DNA of 64,000 nt from Nemophila menziesii (Eukaryota > Streptophyta > Magnoliopsida > Boraginales > Hydrophyllaceae): the NCBI GenBank assembly GCA_029959085.1, contig JARWIR010000050.1, forward strand, positions 2,542,001 through 2,606,000, in the 5' to 3' direction. The first letter of the stretch is position 1, and every line of letters starts with the position of its first letter. Below are positions 31,986-42,597 of this stretch, piece by piece. The notes below the pieces were generated by a model. That model worked only from the letters and a program-made list of their open reading frames with translations. It was not told where the DNA came from and searched no databases. The translations under genes were made by a program, and so were the position numbers.

Positions 31986-32441
31986 ATGACAAACAGAACA
32001 GAGGCTATGGATTACAGGAGGAAGTGTTATACTCTAGGGAAGAACAAAAATTTGCCTGGTTCTACAATTGAAAAGGCCATCAATCTTGATGAACCTACTG
32101 AGAAACATGAAGAAAAGGCACCTGCACCACCACTACACAAGAAATCCACAGCTAGGATGAAGGTACAATCAAAGCCTAAAGAAAAGACACCAATCCAAGA
32201 TCAAGGTTCTTCTTCCTCTTCTCTGAATGATTCTTACACACCCCCATGGGCTATCAAACATCAACAACAAATCGATCATCTAAGGAAACAAGTTTTAGCA
32301 CTTTGGGAGGAAATTGCCAAGATGAATTCAACAAGGAGTAAGGTAACTTTGAACATGGATATTGATAATAATTCTTCTTCGGAGGAGGAGGATATGATGG
32401 ATCTTTATGGCCAGGTCCCCCGTTCTAATTCTTCTTCTTAA
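31986..32441 (+). CDS. AthC downstream ORF, 151 aa, short relative of the AthE ORF
   Basis: It starts MTNRTEAMDYRRKCYTL just after a TTTGGGGT purine tract, like the AthE ORF (MTNRTDSLSYNRRN). The middle is Lys/Pro/Ser-rich (KPKEKTPIQDQGSSSSS). A short helical stretch follows (IDHLRKQVLALWEEIAKM), then an acidic SSSEEEDMMDLYG and a Ser-rich end. The large domain seen in AthE (GWKELRKRD...) is absent, so this is an internally shortened version. The frame is fully open. I cannot assign a function. The position is that of the Athila env-like/third ORF, but there is no signal peptide or membrane segment. Confidence 0.65.
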   Translation: MTNRTEAMDYRRKCYTLGKNKNLPGSTIEKAINLDEPTEKHEEKAPAPPLHKKSTARMKVQSKPKEKTPIQDQGSSSSSLNDSYTPPWAIKHQQQIDHLRKQVLALWEEIAKMNSTRSKVTLNMDIDNNSSSEEEDMMDLYGQVPRSNSSS

Positions 32442-32501
32442 TTGATGGTAGGCACTAGGTAGTTTAGTTTTTATTTTAATTGGTTTATTGAGTCTTTTTT
32501 C

Positions 32502-32543
32502 GAGTCGTGGGGACACGACTCACTTTTGAGTTTGGGGTGGGGT
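32502..32543 (+). other. AthC internal hairpin plus purine tract
   Basis: Perfect 8-bp stem GAGTCGTG/CACGACTC with a GNRA-type loop GGGA (32502-32521), followed by TTTTGAGTTTGGGGTGGGG. It resembles the true polypurine module 1.4 kb downstream. Confidence 0.7.
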
Positions 32544-33877
32544 TAGTTGCCTCATCCCAATTTTGTGTGTTTTACATGCTTTTCAGAAAGAAATTTTTTT
32601 TAGGGTTGCGTTTGACTGTAGAGTGTTTTAAATGCCCCCATCAAGCATGCTTTTTATGAATTAATGATAGAAAATAGTTGACTTTAGGAGTTAGTATAAA
32701 ACGCACTTTGATTGCATGCAAATATGACATAATTGATAGGAAGAATTTATGAACAATGCAAAAGAAGTAAACTTGTGCTTAAGGATAATAAGTGGTTTGT
32801 AGAACGTGAGATCTAAATGAGTAGAGAACCCACTTAGGTATGAACTAGAGGCAAGTTGTGTAGATAGGAAAATGATAGAGGCAGTTCTTTGTTATCCCTT
32901 TGAATCCTTTTTGGCCTTCTATCCCTGAATTAATTGTATCCTTCGTAGCCAAATTTTTAGCCTTTAAGCCTTTCTTTTGTCGCCACATTATAAGCCAATA
33001 TCCCTTTAGATTGTTAGGCATGACCATATGACCCGCACTTGAATCACGATCCTGGGACTTCCTGTCTTGAGCTTGAGTTTGGGGTGGTGGGTCCACCATT
33101 ATGGGAATTTATTGGGTTGGGATTTTTGAGCTTATCAATTGTGCTCGGTTATATATTTTGATGATTCACAGGTTATAATATTGTAACCCTTTGCCGGGGT
33201 AATAGTGAATGGAAAAGAAGCTTCGAGCTCAAGTTATGAATAGGCATAACTATGAAAAATAGCATGATATCTCAACATAAAAAAGGGAGTCATGACTATA
33301 CAAAAAGAAAAGAATTGAGCAAATAATTTGAAAAGAATATATTCGGACCGGCAAAGTGGAAATTTTTAAGTGAATCATCCTTAGCGCTTATGGGGTTAAT
33401 TTGGGGACGCTAATTAAGCGCGTCAATTGGGTTGAGTGAGAACGTTATTCGAGTGTAAACTCAAGCTCTTGGACAGTTGTTGATGGTAAGTGAGGAGAGA
33501 GCCAAATTCTCACTTCAAATTTACCAAATATACATACCATACCGTCCTTCAGCCTATGCTAAAACCGTAAAGACCTCGTGATTCCTAGATGCACAGTGAG
33601 TTAATAGGGAGTATTCTAAATGGAGCGTTCAAAGCAAGTAAAGATCGAGGAACACCCTATAGCCACCATCTTGAGATAAGTATTGAGCGTAACCTTCTAG
33701 CATTGTGAAATTAATTTTGGATTGATATTGTTTTGTATTTGATTTTGCATGATAAGTGTAGGTGCATATTAATTCCTAGGTTAGACTATATGAGATTTGT
33801 TTTAAGTTTTGCTTTGGGAATATTTTCTAGATTCTACCTTCTGCATTCACCTAAAAGGGGCCTTTGTTTTAATTTTA
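32544..33877 (+). other. AthC 3' untranslated tail, no gene seen
   Basis: Non-coding tail shared with AthB and AthE. A third purine tract, GAGTTTGGGGTGGTGGG, begins near 33076, and the inverted repeat TGGTGG-GT-CCACCA overlaps its end (about 33087-33100). The short ORFs here look like chance. Confidence 0.6.
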
Positions 33878-33913
33878 CTTTGTCGGGACGACAAAGGTTT
33901 GAGTTGGGGGTCT
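33878..33913 (+). other. AthC pre-PPT hairpin and polypurine tract
   Basis: Perfect stem CTTTGTCG/CGACAAAG, loop GGA (33878-33896), followed by GTTTGAGTTGGGGGTCT (33897-33913) directly before the 3' LTR. Confidence 0.8.
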
Positions 33914-35707
33914 TGATGTCTCCATATTTGTTCTAATTATTAGCCCTCTGGAGACATCATTTTAGGTGAATTATTGACTTATTAGCTAGACTTTCATGCA
34001 TAAATTACCATATTACACTTTTCGCCCTTGGAATTTAACTATTTGCATTTTCTGAGCTTTTATGCGTAAATGTGACTATTTTTGATGCAAAGTTAAATAG
34101 GTTCTTGAATTTCATGAAAGACCAATCCAAGGAGGAGAAGTGAGAATAAAATCTTAGTGTATTTTAGAGTGTTAGGAATGATTTTTACTCGAGTTTCTAT
34201 TTTTAGAGTACACTTTCCTATTTCGTTTTCTTGATTTATTGATTTATTCTTTTTAAGCATATGCGGTGTAATTATTTATTTAATGTGAAGCTTTAAAAGA
34301 TAAATGGTAATTACTTAGAGACCAAGTCAAGATAAAGATTAAAGGAAAGAAGATTTACATGGAAATAAGAAGATTTAGGAAAGATTTATTCAAAGAAGGA
34401 AAAGATAAAGCTGCCTTGTGAATATGAAATTCCAGCCACGTTTTATAGATTAATTCATAATTAAAGATTGGGAAAGATTCTGGACGAATAGTCTGCACCA
34501 ATAGAAAGAGCTTTCCAAGACAAGTGGTTTCATATATTGGAACTTCTCAAACGGATAAGTATTGAAAAAGATATGACCAAATCAAATCAGCTTATCTTTT
34601 CTAGAATTTAGGGGTACGAATTTAAGAGTCCTTGACTTGTCTTCCACTCCCAGTAAATTCGACCTAGAGGCTCCTAACACCTATAAATACACCCCTTAGC
34701 CTCCACTTTTACACACACTTCATATCATTATCAAAGAGGCTTAAGGATTCAAGTCAGAGCAAGCAGGAAGGAAGAAAGCTGAGAGCTGGAGACTGTCTAT
34801 ATCTCCGATTCAAAGCCAAACCCAACCTCTTGATTAGGTTTTATTATTTTCTTTCTGCAAAACATTATGTCTTTTAATTTCATAGTTTTAGTTTTATTTT
34901 CCGTTATGAGCTAAACTTCTTAAGTGCTTGAGAATCGCTATAAGGGTTGAACCTTAATTTATTTAATTAATGCTTTCTGATTTGGGATTTTTATAATTTA
35001 ATTCAAATTGAGTAATTTAGTATTGTTTGTTATCGTAAGTTAATTTCACTATATTTAATCTGATCAATTAGACATAGGTTTGAGTAATTAGGCTATCCAC
35101 TTTGGTGGGGAAGTGATCATCTTGACGGGGGGTTTAATTACTAACATAGATAATAAACGTAAGATAGAAATTATTGATCCTGACGGACTTAGTAAATCTT
35201 ATAGCCAATTGGGTAGAGAACCTGACTTTCGAAGGTGGATTATGATCGCCCTGACGGGGTTTGTAACACCTGAGAATAGCTCCCAAGTCCACCCTGACGG
35301 GGGTTAGGAGAATCTAGAATCCCGACTATTACTAGTTACTAATTTGTCCCTTAGAAGAAGCATCAATTAAGTTTATTTTGGTGAAACCTAGCGTGACTCA
35401 AGTACTATTCTCTCATCCTTTTAGTCTCTTCATATTTACTTTCTTGCATTAGTTTTAATTTTAGTTTAATATTTACTTTAATTGCACTTTAGTCCTTTAA
35501 TCAAAAACAAAATAAAAATCTTTTTCTTTACTTTTAATTTTCATTCAAGCAACTAGTTCCATTTATTGCATAACACTTTTAATCATACCTAATCCGTCCC
35601 TGAGATCGAAATCCCGTTTACCGGATATTACTTGGACGACCCGTACACTTGCGGTACGTGTCTTGCCTTTTCAGGTGTGTTTATTTAGAACACACTAGGA
35701 GACACCA
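33914..35707 (+). repeat. AthC 3' LTR
   Basis: 1794 bp, the same length as the 5' LTR, followed by CATAC. Inverted repeat TGATGTCTCC (33914) and GGAGACATCA (33950). The 64-codon ORF at 35113-35307 overlaps the TGACGG-motif region and is not a gene. Confidence 0.93.
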
Positions 35708-35712
35708 CATAC

Positions 35713-36883
35713 TTTTGATAAATTTATGATAGTAAATAGTAGACTTTATGAGTTAGTATAAAACGCACTTTAATTACATGCAAACATTAGGTGATTGATA
35801 GGAAAAATTACTGAACAATGCAAAAAAAGTAAACTTGTACTAAAGGAAAATGTGTCGTTTGTAGAACGTGAGATCTAAATTCGTAGAGAACCTACTTAGA
35901 TATGAACTAGAGGCAAGCTATGTAACCAGGAAAATAATAGAGGTAGTTCTTTGTTAGCCATTTGAGACTTTTTAGCCTATTATCCTATGAATTAATTATA
36001 TCCATCTTAGCCCAATTTTGAGCCTTAAGCCTTTCTTTTTTTGCCACAATATAAGCCCATATCCCCTTAATTTATTAGGCATTTTTATATGACCCACACT
36101 TGAATCACGGCCCCTGAGACTTCTTGTCTTGAGCTTGAGTTGGGGTGGTGGGTTTCATCAATGGGAAATTATATTGGGAGGGAATTGTATGTGTTTGTAT
36201 TGAGGCACAATTGTTAATGATGTATAATTTGTAACCCTTTGTCGGGATGGAAAAAAAGTGATAAAAAGTTGTCAAAACAGTAGACAAACGGGTTCCCGGT
36301 TATCGACTGTACATAAAAAAAATGAAAAATTAAAAGAATAAAGTGACCGGCAAAGTGGAAAGTTTTGGTAATCATATATAGTGCTTATTGGGTTAATATG
36401 GGGAAGCTAAATTAGTGTGTCAAATGGGTTGAGTGTGAACATATTCAAGTGTAAACTCAAGCAATTGGACAATTGGACAATTGTTGATGGTAAGTTAGGA
36501 GAGAGCCAAAAGCTCACTTCAAATTTACCAAATATACATACCACACCGTCCTTAAGCCTAGCTAAAACCGTAAAGTCCTCGTGATTCCTAGGTACATAGT
36601 GAATTTATGATTCAACTAATAGGGAGTATGCTAAGTGGAGCGTTCAAAGCGAGTAAGTATCAATGAACACCCTATAGCCACCATACTGAGATAAGTATAA
36701 GTGTAACCTTCTAACATTGTGAAATTAATTTTGGATTGATATTATTTTCGTTTGATTTTGCATGATGTATGTGTATATTAATTCCTAAGTCAAACTATAT
36801 GAAATTTTTTTAAGATGTGCTTTGGGTGTTATTTACTAGATTCTGCATTTCTGCGTTCACCTAAGACCTTTGTTTGTATTTTA
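35713..36883 (+). other. AthE tail, no gene seen
   Basis: This resumes the AthE tail after AthC and aligns with AthC 32660-33877 at lower identity. It contains a purine tract, GAGTTGGGGTGGTGGG, near 36135, and a stray GGGTTCCCGG related to the AthE palindrome cores near 36290. Confidence 0.6.
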
Positions 36884-36919
36884 CTTTGTCGGGACGACAA
36901 AGGTTTGAGTTTGGTGTCT
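36884..36919 (+). other. AthE pre-PPT hairpin and polypurine tract
   Basis: Stem CTTTGTCG/CGACAAAG, loop GGA (36884-36902), then GTTTGAGTTTGGTGTCT and the LTR. Confidence 0.75.
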
Positions 36920-38465
36920 TGATGTCTCCCTATTTGTTATAATTATATTCCCTTAGGAGATACCATTTTAGGTGAATATTTAACATATTTGATAGACTTT
37001 TAGGCTTATTTCGTTATATTTCGTTTTCTCCCCTTGGACTTACGATATTTTATTTTTAGAGCTTTTCTACGATAATTTGTTTGTTTTTAGTGAAAAGTTT
37101 TTAGGTCCATAGATGCTTGGGAGCACAAAGAGAAGGAGGAGAATCTAGAAATTAAGTCTTAGATCGAGCGGAGGAGTATAAGGCAAGAAAAGATATTCCG
37201 AAAAGTTGACTAGAAAAGCTGCAAATCTTGAAGGCTGTTACTAAGTGCTGATTGAGAGCAACTTAGACAATAATTCAGCCTTTGCGTCGTGAAATAAGTA
37301 AAATGACTCTTCAATTTAGGAAGATTTTGCAACTGGAATAAATCAATTTGGAGTTGATATGCAAAAGTTACAACCGTTTTACCAAAGGCTGCACAACAGA
37401 TACAGGAATTAAAAAATTGGATTTGGGCTTTTGATTATTTTAATTATATTCATTAAGTAAAAATCCCATTCCTTCTTTTTATTATAAATAGGCCTTTAGA
37501 CCTCTTTGCTACATACCACTTATCAGATTATTTCATACGCTTCAAGAGAGAGTTAAAGTAGAAGGTAGAAGTAGAAGCTAGAGATGGAAGAATTCCTTTC
37601 TTCCATCAACTACGAAATCAACGCCCGAATTAGAATCTTTCATTTATTTTTGTAATTTAGGAACATGTCTTACTTAATTTTATTTCAGATTTTAATTCGA
37701 ACATGAGCTAATTTCATTTTGTACTGGAGAATCACTACATGGGTTGAACCCAATTCTATTTAATTTGTGTTTTTTGAATTTGGGATTTAATTATTTAAAT
37801 TAAATTAGGTATTTTGTGTTGACTATTATTTTACGCTTTTTACTATTTTAATTTTATCAATTAGAAATAGGGCTTAGTAATTAGGCTATTCACTTAAGTA
37901 GCAAAGTGATCACCTTGACGGGTGGTTTAATTACGGACATAGATAATAGACGTGTAGTATTCGTCAATGACCCTTACGGGCTTGACTAACCATGCAGCCA
38001 ATGAGGTAAAAGACTCCGTTCGATAGTAGATATAATCGAATTTACGGGGTTTATAGTACCGTAGGATAGCTCCTAAGTCCGCCCTAACGGGGGTTAGGAG
38101 AGATTAGAGTCCAGACTTGCACAATAATACCAGTTCAGCCCTTAAACACAAGCATTAATTAGATTGGATAGGTGAAACCCTTGCGAGACTCAAGTACTTC
38201 TTCTCATCTGGCATCCAATCTTATTTACTTTATTTATTTTCCTTCAGTTAATTAATTTAGCATTTATTTTATTGCATCTTTAATCTTATCATCTATTTTT
38301 CTGTTAAGCAATTATTCCTACTATTTGATTAATACTAGAGTTGTAACTATCCGTCCCTTTGAACGAAACCCGATTTATAAGAATATTACTTGGACAATCG
38401 TGCACTTGCGTTATTGTGGTTTATCTATTTTATCGCATTATTTTATAACACCTGAGGACCCAACA
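36920..38465 (+). repeat. shared LTR: 3' LTR of AthE and 5' LTR of AthF
   Basis: This 1546-bp LTR (TGATGTCTCC...GGACCCAACA) has a polypurine tract on its left (36903-36919) and a primer site on its right (38472). It therefore terminates one element and begins another in the same orientation. No target duplication or gap separates the two. TGACGG-like motifs lie at about 37916-38092. Confidence 0.85.
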
Positions 38466-38471
38466 AGTTTT

Positions 38472-38484
38472 TGGTGTCGCTGCC
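38472..38484 (+). other. AthF primer binding site (tRNA-Asp-like)
   Basis: TGGTGTCGCTGCC, followed by AGGGA, is a mutated tRNA-Asp complement 6 bp after the LTR end. Confidence 0.75.
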
Positions 38485-38530
38485 AGGGACGGTAGCGTGT
38501 GACCCCGGTGTTAATCCTTTAGTAGCTTAA

Positions 38531-38954
38531 TTGTTATTTTATTTATTTTTCAGTTTTACGCTTTCATTTGTTCTTCCTTTCTCAGGTTTTACAGGTTTGG
38601 TGTATGCTCGAAAATCTAGAGATACTAGTCAAGCAATCAAACAAAAGAAAGAAAGAATAAAAGAAAGAAGAAAAGAAAGAAAGAGAGAGATTAGCCAAAG
38701 AAGCAGAAATGGCTAATGTTGATGATCAAGATCCTTAATTGGTTGTAAATGAAAACGGAAATCGTGTAATCCGTAATCCGCAAGTCGTTAATCTGAATAA
38801 ACAAAATCCTCCTCCACCTGGAAGACAAGCTCAACCTCTAGTTGTTAATGATCCATTGTACATACAAGTTCCTGAACAAGCTCCATATCGCGCTTCTTTT
38901 CTAGGTATTGGTCCGTTTGATATTACTGTTGCACAATATAGACCTAATCGATGA
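38531..38954 (+). pseudogene. AthF GAG N-terminal fragment
   Basis: Lys/Arg-rich GAG start (KKERIKERRKERKREI) with a frameshift at about 38716, then a Pro-rich stretch and FLGIGPFDITVAQYRPNR. The last matches the AthA segment ALGIGRENINVERFRP. The rest of GAG is deleted. Confidence 0.75.
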
Positions 38955-39960
38955 CGTTTGGATTATGTAACGCACCTACTACTTTGGATTATGTAATTCA
39001 CCTACTACTTTTCAGAGATGTATGATGACGTTTTAGCGACATGATCGATAATTTCCTCGAGGTATTTATGGATGACTTTTCTATGTTTGGTGATAACATT
39101 TATGAGTGTTTACAAAACTTGTAGAAGGTGTTAAATAGATGCAAGGAGACTTATTTGGATTTGAACAGGGAGAAGTGTCATTTTATGGTTCGTGAAGGTA
39201 TAGTGTTGGGACACAAGGTTACGAGTTCAGGTTTAGAACCCGATTGTGCTAAGATTGAGTTAATCAAGACTCTTCCCCCTCCTATTTTTGTAAAAGGGGT
39301 AAGAAGCTTTTTAGGTCACGCTGGTTTGTATCGTCGTTTCATCAAGGATTTTTTAAGATCACTAAGCCATTGTGTAACTTACTCGAGAAGGACGCCAGAT
39401 TCCTTTTTGATGAAGCTTGCATGGTGGCATCCAAAAAGATCAAGGAGAAGCTTAAATCTGCACCTATTGTATTACCTCTTGATTGGAAGATTCTTTTTGA
39501 AGTTATGTCTTCCCCATCATACTTGTGCTGTTTTGGGTCACAGAAAAGACAAGGTATTTCATTCTATCTACTATGCAAGTAAGACTTTCACTAGTGCTCA
39601 GATTAATTATAGTGTGATGGAGAATGATCTATTAGCTGTTGTGTATGCATTTGACAAATTTCCTTCCTACCTTCTTGGGGCGAAAATTGTCGTGTTTACC
39701 AATCATTCTGTGATTAAATACCTCATGGAGAAGAAAGATGCCAAGTCTCACTTAATCAGATAGGTATTGTTATTACAAGAGTTTGACTTAGATATTCGAG
39801 ATCGAAAGGGTTGTGATAATCAGGTTGCAAATCATTTGTCTCGTCTTGAAGGTTCCGAGTCGAATAGTGGACCTGGATTGGTCAGAGAAGAGATTCCTGA
39901 TGAGAGTTTGTTTTCGATTTATGCAGTGTGAACTCCTTGGTATGCAGACATAGGAAATCT
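38955..39960 (+). pseudogene. AthF reverse transcriptase (partial) and RNase H
   Basis: RT resumes with a duplicated FGLCNAPTTF motif (about 38958-39012), then the catalytic EVFMDDFSMFG (about 39059-39092). The open piece 39128-39763 covers EKCHFMVREGIVLGHKV and the RNase H segment [20 protein letters not shown]. Frameshifts near 39365 and 39540 and a stop after SHLIR (39763) inactivate it. Confidence 0.82.
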
Positions 39961-41238
39961 TATTTTGATTCGTTCTTTTCCTGAAGGAGCCACCTTACAA
40001 GAGAGGAAGAGATTAATTCACCGTGGTAAACAATTCTTTTGGGAGGATCCTTTCATCTACAAAACATGTGGTGATCAAATGGTGAGAAGATGCATACTTG
40101 AGAAAGATGTTGAGTCAGTAATGGTGGGTTGTCATTATTTACCTTGTGGAGGATATTTCAAAGGTGACCGCACAGCTGCGAAGGTATTACAAACCGGTTT
40201 TTCTTGGCCTACTTTACATAAGGATTTTCATGAATATGTTAAGAAATGTCATAGATGCCAGTTTACTGGTAATATATCTAAGAGATATTAGATGCCACGT
40301 AATAATGTTCTTGGAGTTGATATATTTGATGTATGGGGTATTGATTTCATGGGTCCCTTTGTACCATTCATTGGAAACCAATACATCCTGTTAGTTGTTG
40401 ATTACGTGTCCATAAGGGTAGAGGCTGTAGCTTTACCAACAAATAGCGAGTAGTGATTGAATTTTTAAAATCACACATCTTCACTAGACATGGTTAACCT
40501 AGAGTTATTATCAGTGATGGAGGTTCTCATGTTGTGAACAAATATTTGAAGGAAGTGTTAGAGAAGTATGGGGTGAGACATTGTGTATCCACCGCTTATC
40601 ATCCACAAGCCAATGGTTAAGCTGAGGTCTCTAATCGAGAGATCAAATGCATCCTAGAGAAGACTGTTGGACCCACACGCAAAGATTGGTCATTAAAACT
40701 AGATGATGCGTTGTGGGCTTATCGTACTGCGTTTAAGACACCCATTGGCGCATCTCCGTATCGCATGGTTTATGGTATGGCTTGTCACTTACCTATTGAA
40801 CTTGAATTCGTTGCATATTGGGCGATTGCGCAGTTGAATTTAGATCCTACTTTAGCCGGTGAGAATCGTATGATGAAGGTGAATGAACTTGATGAGTTAA
40901 GATTACATGCCTATGAGAATTCTAAACTTTAAAAAGAAAATACGAAGAGATGGCATGCTAATCACATTTGAGAAAAGAAGTTTGAAGTTGGACAGAGGGT
41001 CCTTAAATACAACTCCAAGTTCAACAATTATCCGGGTAAGTTGAGATCGAAGTGGTCTGGTCCTTACATTATGACCAAAGTTAACCTTCATGGAGCTATA
41101 GAGATTAAGCATCCAATCGAGCACGACACCTTTACAGTGAATGGTCATCGATTGAAAATCTACCGTGGAGGCGAGGATATCAATCGCTCGGAAGATCCAC
41201 ATCTGGGGGAGGTTATGTACCTTCTCGAAGCTGCATAA
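39961..41238 (+). pseudogene. AthF integrase (broken)
   Basis: The zinc finger reads CHYLPCGGYFKGDR, then CHRCQFTGN with both Cys intact (AthA has lost one). Core residues are visible as [19 protein letters not shown] and [20 protein letters not shown], so D, D and E are present but in broken frames. The C-terminal tail (RSKWSGPYIMTKVNLHG...GEVMYLLEAA) is open at 41041-41238. Stops at 40291 and about 40617 break it. Confidence 0.82.
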
Positions 41239-41612
41239 AACCGAGAGGTAACCTGTCGAGCTTAACAACGTTAAAGAAAAGCCATTTCAATTGTATATTA
41301 GTTTAAATGCTTTCATGTCTTTTAAATTTGTAGTTTATATTTGAGTAAATATTGTTTATTAGTGTTTTAGTTTTAAGAAATGAGAAAGGTTGGTTGTTTT
41401 TATGATTACAAGAGTAAAAAGGTCATAAGTTTGGGGTAGTTAAAACAAAAAACATAAAAAATTTCGTTGCAAAATAGGAGCTAACTGGGAACCCAGTTAT
41501 TGCTCACCGCGAACACGGTGAACTCCCGTTGACCAACCTCATAGACGAAAGAAAAGTTGTGTTGGCATTTCCGCCCGTCAACACAAACCGGGAACCCGGT
41601 TGCAGTGACTAT
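41239..41612 (+). other. AthF tail with truncated palindrome block
   Basis: TTAACAACGTTAA lies at 41262. A non-coding stretch follows, and then the start of the GC-rich block (41468-41605) with CGGGAACCCGG-type cores matching AthE 15980-16105. It breaks off at about 41612. Confidence 0.75.
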
Positions 41613-42344
41613 TAAATTATTAAATTTGTGTTTTCTGAATTTGTGATTTAATTATTAAATTAAATTAGGTATTTTGTGTTGATTATTATTTTACGCTTGT
41701 TTACTATTTTTAATCTGATCAATTAGAAATAGGGCTTGGTAATTAGGCTATTCACTTATGTGGCAAAGTGATCACCTTGACGGGGGGTTTAATTACAGAC
41801 ATAGATAATAAACGCGTAGTATTCGTCAATGACCCTGACAGGCTTGACTAACCATGCTTCCAATGAGGTAAAAGACTAAAACCGTTCGATAGAAGATATA
41901 ATCGCCTTGACGGGGTTTATAGTACCGTTGGATAGATCCTAAGTCCACCCTGTTGGGGGTTAGGAGAGATTAGAGTCCCGACTGGCACAATAATACCAGT
42001 TCAGCCCATAAACGAAAACATTAATTAGATAGGTTAGGTGAAAGCCTTGCAAGACTCAAGTACTTCTTTTCATCTTATTTACTTGTTTTATTTTCTTTTC
42101 AGTTAATTAATTTAGCATTTATTTTATTGCATCTTTAGTCCTTAAACAAAACCAACAAAAATGTTATCGTTTATTTTTCTGTTAAGCAATTATTCCTACT
42201 ATTTGATTAATACTAGAGTTGTAAGTATCCGTCCCTGCGAACGAAACCTGACTTATTAGAATATTACTTGGACAACCGTGCACTTGTGGTATTGTGGTTC
42301 CTACGTTATTATCGTATTATTTTATAACATCCCAGGACCCACCA
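41613..42344 (+). repeat. AthF 3' LTR, 5' half deleted
   Basis: It matches the shared LTR from about 37766 onward and ends CCAGGACCCACCA at 42344. Four (C/T)TGACGG-type motifs, two of them mutated, are at about 41775-41955. Confidence 0.85.
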
Positions 42345-42597
42345 GTCATAGGCTAGTATAATAGAAGGGAGAGATTTTGTAAAAACCCATGGGAAATATC
42401 AGATAGGCATCTATAATACTGTCGATATTTGGAACGACAATTGGATAAACGACATTGTAGTTATCCATAAACCAACCACGTGCTCACTTAATACATTAGA
42501 CCAATTATGAAACCCGAATACGGGGAAATGGGATACCGAGATATTAGACAACATACTCCCACATAATATGGATACCAACATTTTACAGACAAAAACT
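42345..42597 (+). pseudogene. LINE fragment (upstream half of the LINE continuing at 62281)
   Basis: Plus-strand frames give WEISDRHLYNTVDIWNDNWI, the plant LINE segment after the RT thumb. The sequence breaks at about 42597 where LTR sequence begins and is picked up by the zinc-binding region at 62281, so the LTR and everything nested in it sits inside one LINE copy. Confidence 0.65.

Larger units (their letters stand above)
26240..35707 (+). mobile_element. AthC: young non-autonomous Athila with GAG-protease-integrase tail
   Basis: A 9468-bp element with two 1794-bp LTRs that differ at roughly 25-30 sites by eye (about 1.5%), flanked by perfect CATAC repeats (26235 and 35708). The internal order is short primer site, GAG, protease joined directly to an integrase-tail-like segment, GC-rich palindrome block, downstream ORF, hairpin with purine tract, tail, hairpin and polypurine tract. 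Reverse transcriptase, RNase H and the integrase core are absent. Two 1-bp frameshifts break GAG-protease. It is among the youngest large insertions in the window. Confidence 0.92.
15965..38465 (+). mobile_element. AthE: 3' part of an Athila element, split by AthB and AthC
   Basis: Retained in order are the GC-rich palindrome block (15985-16370), a downstream ORF (16744-17832 resuming at 25804-26019), a hairpin with purine tract (26088-26127), a long tail (35713-36883), the polypurine tract and the LTR at 36920-38465. AthB inserted in the ORF and AthC in the tail. The first 120 bp match the tail of AthF (41460-41600) well, so the two belong to one subfamily. LTR, GAG and POL on the left are absent. 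AthE could be the end of AthD, but the LTRs are too different to claim that. Confidence 0.7.
36920..42344 (+). mobile_element. AthF: internally deleted Athila element
   Basis: The order is LTR, primer site, GAG N-terminus, a jump into RT, RNase H, integrase, the first part of the GC-rich block, then a jump into the middle of the 3' LTR (41613-42344). The first deletion removes most of GAG, protease and early RT (near 38955). The second removes the tail, the polypurine tract and the 5' half of the 3' LTR. The right flank GTCAT (42345-42349) has no partner at the AthF left end, which is joined to AthE instead. Confidence 0.82.

Noticed and set aside
35113..35307. 64-codon ORF inside the AthC 3' LTR
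   Set aside because: The corresponding 5' LTR frame is not preserved. It reflects LTR sequence with TGACGG motifs.
7354..38465. AthD and AthE as one element
   Set aside because: Gene order would fit, but the LTRs at 7354 and 36920 are too different and LINE sequence separates the halves. They are kept separate.
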